A stretch of DNA of 64,000 nucleotides from JANMAT01 sp031359995 (GTDB taxonomy: Bacteria > Actinomycetota > Acidimicrobiia > Acidimicrobiales > Ilumatobacteraceae). The notes under the pieces are model-generated. The model saw only the letters and a list, made by a program, of their open reading frames with translations. It did not search any database and had not been told where the DNA came from. Both the position numbers and the translations under genes were made by a program. The stretch lies in the NCBI GenBank assembly GCA_031359995.1, contig JANMAT010000016.1, forward strand, positions 57,206-121,205. The letters are read 5' to 3'. Numbering within the stretch: position 1 is the stretch's first letter; every line of letters starts with the position of its first letter. This document shows positions 58,744-64,000 of this stretch, in pieces.

Positions 58744-59550
58744 TCACATGGCCCCGAACGCCGCCGAGAGATCGGCGCCACCGATGCCGTCGGCCGTGTA
58801 GCCCGACGTGCCCGGACCGAGCAGTTCGCGGGCGCCCCGCACCAGTGCGCCATAGGCGGCGCGGGCCAACGACCCGCCGATCGACACGCGCCGCACGCCG
58901 GCGGCGGTCAGCTCGGGCACCGACGGGCCCGAGCCCAGGGCCAGCACGTTCACCGGCGCGCCCACGGCGGCCACGACCCGGGCGATGGTGGCGGTGTCGG
59001 CCAGGCCGGGCGTGTACAGCACGTCGGCGCCGGCGGCCCGGTAGGCGACGAGGCGGGCGATGGTGTCGTCCAGGTCGGTGATGCCGTGCAGCAGGTTCTC
59101 GGCCCGGGCGGTGAGCACCATGCCGTGGGCGCGGGTCGCTTCGGCCGCGGCGGCCACCCGCTCGGCGGCGGTGGCGACCGGGTCGATGGTGCCCACCGCC
59201 GGGTCCCAGTCCTCGATGCTGCAGCCGGCGGCGCCGGCGTCGGCCAGGAGCCCCACGGTCTCGGCCACGCCGGCCAGGTCGTCGGCGAAGCAGCGCTCGC
59301 TGTCGACGTTCAGGGGCAGGTCGGTGGCGGCGGCCAGGGCCCGCACGTGCTCGACCAACTCGTTGCGCTGCAGGCCGCCGTAGTCCATGCGGCCGAGGCT
59401 CCACGACAGCCCGGCGCTGGTGGTGGCCAGCGCCGGGAAGCCCAACGAGGCCAGGATGAGGGCCGACCCCACGTCCCACGGGTTGGGCATCACGAACGTG
59501 CCGGCGGTGTGGAGCTGGTGGAACCGGGCGCGGCGCTCGGCGACGGTCAT
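58744..59550 (-). CDS. Isocitrate lyase/phosphoenolpyruvate mutase family protein
   Basis: This is a 268-residue TIM-barrel enzyme. NVDSERCF and CSIEDWDP supply Mg-binding residues. It likely cleaves or rearranges a C-C or P-C bond of a 2-oxo acid; the exact substrate is unknown. AGGAGG precedes ATG 59550. It lies 13 bp upstream of the dehydrogenase, probably in one operon. Confidence 0.85.
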   Translation of the reverse strand: MTVAERRARFHQLHTAGTFVMPNPWDVGSALILASLGFPALATTSAGLSWSLGRMDYGGLQRNELVEHVRALAAATDLPLNVDSERCFADDLAGVAETVGLLADAGAAGCSIEDWDPAVGTIDPVATAAERVAAAAEATRAHGMVLTARAENLLHGITDLDDTIARLVAYRAAGADVLYTPGLADTATIARVVAAVGAPVNVLALGSGPSVPELTAAGVRRVSIGGSLARAAYGALVRGARELLGPGTSGYTADGIGGADLSAAFGAM

Positions 59551-59614
59551 GGCATCCTCCTGGGTTGCGGGCGGTCCCGATCGTGCGTCGGCCAGGGCCC
59601 GCTGGCCGGCACGA

Positions 59615-60865
59615 CTACGACCGCGGGGTGAACGCGCACGGCATGCGCTTGATGCCGTTGATGAAGGCCGATTGCAGCCGATCGGGCTCGCCCGTGATGT
59701 GCAGGTCGGGGAGCTGCCGGAAGATCTCGTCGAACATCACCTGGATCTCACGGCGGGCCAGGTTGGCGCCGAGGCAGAAGTGGGGACCACCGCCGCCGTA
59801 GCCGATCATGTCGGCGGTGTTGGGGCGGAAGATGTCGAACTGGTTCCCCTTGGGGAAGGCCTTGTCGTCGCGGTTGGCCGACCAGTACCACATGACGACC
59901 TTGTCGCCTTCGTTGATGGTGGTGCCGTTGATGTCGACGTCGCGCAGGGCCGTGCGGCGCATGTGGATGACGGGCGACGCCCACCGCACGATCTCGTCGG
60001 TCGCTTTCATGGAGAGCTCGCCGTAGTTCTCCTGCAGGGCCTTGCGCTGGTCGGGGTGGTCGGTGAGCGCCTTCATGCCCCACGAGATGGCGTTGCGCGT
60101 GGTCTCGTTGCCGGCCACCGCCAGCAGGATGAAGAACGAGCCGAACTCGGCGGCGGTGAGGCGCTGACCGTCGACCTCGGCGTGCATCAGCGTCGAGCTG
60201 ATGTCCTCGCGCGGGTGGGCCTGGCGGTCCTCGCCCAGAGCCTGGGCGTACTGGAACATGCCGAGAGCGGCGTTGATGAGCACGTCCAGCGACTGACCGA
60301 ACTCGGGGTCACCGACACCCAGGATCACGTTGGTCCAGTCGAAGATCTGCTTCTCGTCCTCGGGCGGCACGCCGAGCATGTCGCAGATGACCTGCAGCGG
60401 CAGCGGGGCGGCGAAGTGCTCCACGAAGTCGCACTGACCCATGACCGACGCCTTCTCCACGAGGGCGCGGGCCCGGTCGCGCACGCTCTCTTCGACCTTG
60501 GCGACCATCTTGGGCGTGAAGCCGGCCTGCACGAGCAGTCGCATCTTGGCGTGGCGCGGGTCGTCGAGCACGATCATGGACCCGAAGAACTCGAGCGTCT
60601 CGGGCGCCTGCTCGCCGAGGGTGATGCCCTGGGCCGACGAGAAGTTCAGGGCCTGGCGGTTGATCATGCGCACGTCGTCGTAGGTGACGGCCGACCAGAA
60701 GCCCGGGCCCTTGGGTACGCCGGGGAACTCGTTCACCTCCTCGTGGAAGGCGAGGGGCATCCGGTCCCGAAGGGCGGCGAACGCGGCGTCGCGCTCGGCG
60801 AGGGGCTTGGCCCAGAAGGCGAGGTCGCCCAGCTGGATGTCGTCGACGGTGCGAAAGGTCGGCAC
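59615..60865 (-). CDS. Cytochrome P450
   Basis: This is a 416-residue P450. I-helix AGNETT, K-helix EIVR and haem loop GGGGPHFCLG. It resembles CYP125/CYP142-type enzymes that oxidise sterol side chains; this is by eye. No ferredoxin gene adjoins. The start is GTG 60865. Confidence 0.92.
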   Translation of the reverse strand: MPTFRTVDDIQLGDLAFWAKPLAERDAAFAALRDRMPLAFHEEVNEFPGVPKGPGFWSAVTYDDVRMINRQALNFSSAQGITLGEQAPETLEFFGSMIVLDDPRHAKMRLLVQAGFTPKMVAKVEESVRDRARALVEKASVMGQCDFVEHFAAPLPLQVICDMLGVPPEDEKQIFDWTNVILGVGDPEFGQSLDVLINAALGMFQYAQALGEDRQAHPREDISSTLMHAEVDGQRLTAAEFGSFFILLAVAGNETTRNAISWGMKALTDHPDQRKALQENYGELSMKATDEIVRWASPVIHMRRTALRDVDINGTTINEGDKVVMWYWSANRDDKAFPKGNQFDIFRPNTADMIGYGGGGPHFCLGANLARREIQVMFDEIFRQLPDLHITGEPDRLQSAFINGIKRMPCAFTPRS

Positions 60866-60920
60866 GGCGTGCTCCCGGGTCAGGTCGTGGCCGGCCAGTC
60901 TCCCATCGGGGTGACGGTGG

Positions 60921-61772
60921 TCACGAACCCAGCGGGCTCGTTGTCGCTCGGCGCCGGTGGACCACCGGGAACACGTCGTCGTCGGCGATGCGCTGGCCCG
61001 GGGCCAGCCAGGTGTGATCCTGGTTGACGATCGGATCGGCGCCCGGCACCGGGTGCCAGGTGCTGTCGTCGCCCAGCCAGCGCCACGACACGGCCACCCG
61101 GCGGTGGCCCGAGGGGTTGCCCCGGCTGCGGTGCACGAGGCGGTAGTCGAACAGCAGGGCGTCGCCCGGTTCCACGTCGAAGCCGATGATCTCGTAGCGG
61201 TCGGGATGGTCCTCGAACGGCACGATCTGTTCGGGGAACGACATCACGTAGTCGCCGAAGCCGGGCCAGACCTTGTTCATGCTCTCGGCGGTGTCGTTCG
61301 GCGAGAAGTAGGGCCGGTAGGTGATGCCCGAGCGGTGCGAGCCGCGCACGAACTCGAGTGCGCTCGATGCGACCGACGCCGACGTGAGGGCGACCCAGGT
61401 GGAGCAGACCTGGTCGCCGGTGACGGCCCAGAACGGGTGGTCCTGGTGCCAGTGGAAGTACTTCTCGGGGGTGTCGGCCGGCTTCACGAAGATCTGGTCG
61501 AAGTAGATGCGCACGGCGGCGCTGGCCATGGCCTGGGCGGCATAGCCGGCGAGGTCGGTCTCGAACGCGAAGCGGCGGAAGGCGGGGTCGGTGGCCCACA
61601 TGCGACGGTCCATGCCGCCCAGGTCGTTGCCGCCGGCGAGGCGGGCGTCGACCGCGGCCAGCACCTCGGCGGCGACGTCGGGTGCCAGTGCGCCGGGGAT
61701 CTTCACCACGCCGTCGGTGGCGAACGCATGGAGCTGCTCGTCGGTCAGCCGGCGGAGCTCGGTCGTTCCCAT
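60921..61772 (-). CDS. Phytanoyl-CoA dioxygenase family protein
   Basis: This is a 283-residue Fe(II)/2-oxoglutarate oxygenase. The iron triad has HQD in HWHQDHPFW and the distal His in VHRSRGN. The Arg for 2-oxoglutarate is in GHRRVAV. ATG 61772 has AGGGGG upstream; a longer frame starts 75 bases earlier without support. It lies 55 bp before the P450. Confidence 0.9.
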   Translation of the reverse strand: MGTTELRRLTDEQLHAFATDGVVKIPGALAPDVAAEVLAAVDARLAGGNDLGGMDRRMWATDPAFRRFAFETDLAGYAAQAMASAAVRIYFDQIFVKPADTPEKYFHWHQDHPFWAVTGDQVCSTWVALTSASVASSALEFVRGSHRSGITYRPYFSPNDTAESMNKVWPGFGDYVMSFPEQIVPFEDHPDRYEIIGFDVEPGDALLFDYRLVHRSRGNPSGHRRVAVSWRWLGDDSTWHPVPGADPIVNQDHTWLAPGQRIADDDVFPVVHRRRATTSPLGS

Positions 61773-61935
61773 GTGTGTCCCCCTGGATGGTGCGTCGGTC
61801 GACACGCTACGGACGATCGCGCCGGGCGCGCCACGATCGTTGCTCACGGACGAACGGTCGTTGTCGACCGGGGGAAAGCCCGGCCGGGCCTACGATCGGC
61901 GACGGTTCGTGTCCGTCGCTCGAGGGGGAGTCGCC

Positions 61936-62859
61936 ATGCCGTTGCACCCGCAGGTGGAAGGTCTGCTGAAGGAGATGGGGGCGGCGCCGCCCATCTCGTC
62001 GATGACGGTGGCCGACGCTCGGGCGTTGGGCAGCGGCATGGCCGCGCTGGCCGGCGAGTCCATTCCCGTGGCCGACGTGCGCGACATCAGCATCCCGGTC
62101 GACGGCGGCACGATCGGGGCGCGCGTCTACACACCCGAGGGCGCCGGCCCGCACCCGGTGGTGCTGTTCTTCCACGGTGGCGGCTGGGTCATCTGCGACC
62201 TCGACACCCACGACAACATCGCCCGCGCCATCACCCGCGACGCCGCCGCGGTCGTCGTGGCGGTCGACTACCGCATGGGGCCCGAGTTCCGCTTCCCGAC
62301 CGCGCCCGACGACTGCTACGCCGCCACACGATGGGTCGTGCACCACGGGGCCGAGCTCCACGTCGACCAGGCCCGCCTTGCCGTGTGCGGCGACTCGGCC
62401 GGCGGCAACCTGAGCGCCGTCGTCACGCAGATGGCGCGCGACGCTGGCGGCCCTTCCATCGCCTTCGCCGCGTTGATCTATCCCGGCACCGACATGACGG
62501 CGAGCGACGGCTCGATCGTGGAGAACGCCAAGGGCTACTTCCTGGAGCACGACGACATGGAGTGGTTCATGGGCCACTACCTCACCGACGACGAGCGCTA
62601 CCACCCGAAGGCCTCGCCGGGCCTGAACCCGAACCTGGCCGGCCTGCCGCCGTGCTTCATCACCACCTGCGAGTTCGACCCGCTGCGCGACCAGGGCGAG
62701 GCCTACGGCGCCGCGTTGCGCGCCGCCGGTGTGGCCGCCGAGAACAAGCGCTACGACGGCCTCATCCACGGCGTGTGCAACATGACCGGCGTCGTCGACG
62801 GCGGCCGCGAGATGGTGGCCGACGTGAGCGCGCGACTGCGCGCCGCGCTGCACGACTGA
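61936..62859 (+). CDS. Alpha/beta hydrolase, hormone-sensitive lipase family
   Basis: This is a 307-residue esterase. The oxyanion motif HGGGW lies near residue 80 and the nucleophile motif GDSAGG near 153. Acid and His are in EFDPLRDQG and GLIHG. The ATG at 61936 has GAGGGGGAG upstream. It diverges from the phytanoyl-CoA dioxygenase gene. Confidence 0.92.
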   Translation: MPLHPQVEGLLKEMGAAPPISSMTVADARALGSGMAALAGESIPVADVRDISIPVDGGTIGARVYTPEGAGPHPVVLFFHGGGWVICDLDTHDNIARAITRDAAAVVVAVDYRMGPEFRFPTAPDDCYAATRWVVHHGAELHVDQARLAVCGDSAGGNLSAVVTQMARDAGGPSIAFAALIYPGTDMTASDGSIVENAKGYFLEHDDMEWFMGHYLTDDERYHPKASPGLNPNLAGLPPCFITTCEFDPLRDQGEAYGAALRAAGVAAENKRYDGLIHGVCNMTGVVDGGREMVADVSARLRAALHD

Positions 62860-62909
62860 GGGCCGAGCGGTCTGCGACGAGCGGTCGCGGCGACGGCCGA
62901 GATTCTTCT

Positions 62910-62938
62910 GAAGTCCCTGTGGGACAGAGGGAAACTTC
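62910..62938 (+). promoter_or_regulatory. Inverted repeat upstream of the DUF222/HNH gene
   Basis: GAAGT 62910-62914 pairs with ACTTC 62934-62938, and CCCT 62916-62919 with AGGG 62928-62931. It lies 28 bases before the start and could be an operator or a leader hairpin. Confidence 0.35.
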
Positions 62939-62965
62939 ATCACACCCCTCCTGCATGATGGGCTC

Positions 62966-64000
62966 ATGTCGAAAGGGATGACGGCGTTCGCTCCGGTGTA
63001 CGGCTCACTGCTCGATGAGGCGCGTTCGCGTACGGACACCGAGGTGGCCGATCAGGTTCGGGCGCTGGCGGCGGAGCGTTGTCGCATCGAAGCCGAGCTG
63101 GCGGTGATGGTGCGCGAGGCCGAGCGGCGTGACGTGCATCGCGCCGATGGTCACTTGTCGGTGTCGGGTTGGTTGCGGGCCACCGTGTCGTGGTCGACGG
63201 CGGAGTGCCTGCGGGTGGTGCGCCGCGGCCGGTTGTTGGAACGCGCTCCGGTGGTGGGTGACGCGTTGCTGGATGGGTCGTGTGGGGTGGCGCAGACCGA
63301 CGAGCTCGCCCGGGCCGCCGCGAACCCGCGGGTGGGGCACGAGATCGATCCGTTCCTGCCGGTGTTCCTGGAGCATGCGCCCGTGTTGTCGTTCGACGAG
63401 TTCAAGACCGTGGTGCGCCGGTGGGAGAACCTCGCCGATGCCGACGGCGCCCACCGCACCCGTGAGGCGTCCATCCGCCGGCGTCGCGCTCGCCTGTCCA
63501 TCGACGACGCGGTCATGCGGTTGAGTGCCGAGGGCGCGACGTTGGAAGGGGTGATGATGCGCGAGATCCTCGACGCCTACCTGACCGCCGAAGTCGCGAC
63601 CGATCGGGCCACCATGGCCGAGACCGGCGCCACGCAGTTCCCGCGTACCGACGCGCAACGACGCTTCGATGCGTTGCACGCCATCTTCCTGGCCGCCGCG
63701 TCCACCCCGGCGGATGCGGAACGGCCGGTGTTCACCGCCAACGTGGTCGTCGACCAGGTCACCTTCGAAGCCCACCTCGCCCGCCTCGGGTTCATCCCCA
63801 CCCCCACCGACCTCCCCGACCTGTCGCTGTTGCAACGACGCTGCGAGAGCGACCGCGGCGACCCACTCGCCCCCGACGACATCCTCGCCGCCGCGTTCCA
63901 CGGGCACGTGCGCCGTGTGGTGTTCGACTCGGCCGGTGTGGTCATCGACCTGGGGCGACGACGACGCTTGTTCACCGGGCCGGCCGCCGAAGCCGTGAAG
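62966..64000 (+). CDS. DUF222/HNH endonuclease family protein, cut by the window end
   Basis: 345 codons are visible with no stop. The helical DUF222 part is complete (DVHRADGHLSVSGWLRATV, VVFDSAGVVIDLGRRRRLF, FTGPAAEAV). In this family the HNH nuclease motif starts about ten residues after such a sequence, so it lies just beyond the window. These genes are multicopy in actinobacteria (related to the M. tuberculosis 13E12 repeat family). The ATG at 62966 is used. Confidence 0.85.
   Translation, partial: MSKGMTAFAPVYGSLLDEARSRTDTEVADQVRALAAERCRIEAELAVMVREAERRDVHRADGHLSVSGWLRATVSWSTAECLRVVRRGRLLERAPVVGDALLDGSCGVAQTDELARAAANPRVGHEIDPFLPVFLEHAPVLSFDEFKTVVRRWENLADADGAHRTREASIRRRRARLSIDDAVMRLSAEGATLEGVMMREILDAYLTAEVATDRATMAETGATQFPRTDAQRRFDALHAIFLAAASTPADAERPVFTANVVVDQVTFEAHLARLGFIPTPTDLPDLSLLQRRCESDRGDPLAPDDILAAAFHGHVRRVVFDSAGVVIDLGRRRRLFTGPAAEAVK

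Noticed and set aside
59387..61027. 546-residue plus-strand frame over the second P450
   Set aside because: Antisense to a P450 with all motifs; the translation is low-complexity.

Overview
This 64 kb window is high-GC chromosomal DNA from an actinobacterium. Gene content (DUF3499, DUF5719, Trm112, truncated haemoglobin O, F420-type LLM oxidoreductase, ftsEX next to prfB/secA, many acyl-CoA and P450 genes, a DUF222/HNH gene at the edge) and the surface protein with repeated LDTR units suggest a deep-branching member such as Acidimicrobiia. The taxon is an inference. I saw no tRNA, rRNA, CRISPR array or intact insertion sequence.

Region 1 (1-18.7 kb) is a housekeeping block. It holds the end of a large glycosyltransferase, DUF5719, a thioredoxin-like protein, ftsH, DUF3499, a CPBP protease, a large membrane protein, phosphomannomutase, Trm112, a secreted repeat protein, ahcY, comF, hpf, secA and prfB. 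The glycosyltransferase/DUF5719/DUF3499/phosphomannomutase/Trm112/ahcY order matches an arrangement known in other actinobacteria. The ahcY gene has an in-frame TGA exactly where the family has a conserved active-site Cys, so it is either a selenoprotein, a nonsense mutant or a sequencing error.

Region 2 (18.7-24.8 kb) is a metal-handling block on the minus strand: a permease, its TIGR03943 partner, and a multicopper oxidase fused to a membrane domain. It sits between prfB and ftsEX, which are usually close neighbours.

Region 3 (24.9-36.4 kb) is mixed: crotonase, globin, a DUF459 protein lacking its nucleophile serine, an LLM oxidoreductase, a DUF2314 protein, a four-gene ABC importer and a membrane-anchored sigma-factor-like protein.

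Region 4 (36.6-43.6 kb) is a catabolic cluster. A tetR-ferredoxin-P450 operon diverges from a hydrolase-crotonase-crotonase operon across a 65-bp gap that contains a perfect inverted repeat. RidA, VOC and carboxymuconolactone decarboxylase family genes lie around it.

Region 5 (44.0-48.9 kb) is a tightly overlapped operon of cupredoxin, a small membrane protein, an NAD(P)/FAD/Fe-S oxidoreductase, a b6/IV-type cytochrome b, a Rieske protein and cytochrome c. It does not have the usual actinobacterial qcrCAB order and is the best candidate here for an unusual respiratory complex.

Region 6 (49-64 kb) holds an MFS transporter, an amidase remnant beside a 36-bp perfect palindrome, an MDR reductase, an orphan CoxL-type molybdenum hydroxylase large subunit, a DMT exporter, and a second catabolic set (FAD/GcvT dehydrogenase, PEP-mutase-like lyase, P450, phytanoyl-CoA dioxygenase, HSL-type hydrolase). 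It ends in a DUF222/HNH gene cut by the window edge.

Fourteen genes on both strands have a TANNNT hexamer ending 6-8 bases before the start codon and no Shine-Dalgarno in that gap. This indicates widespread leaderless transcription.
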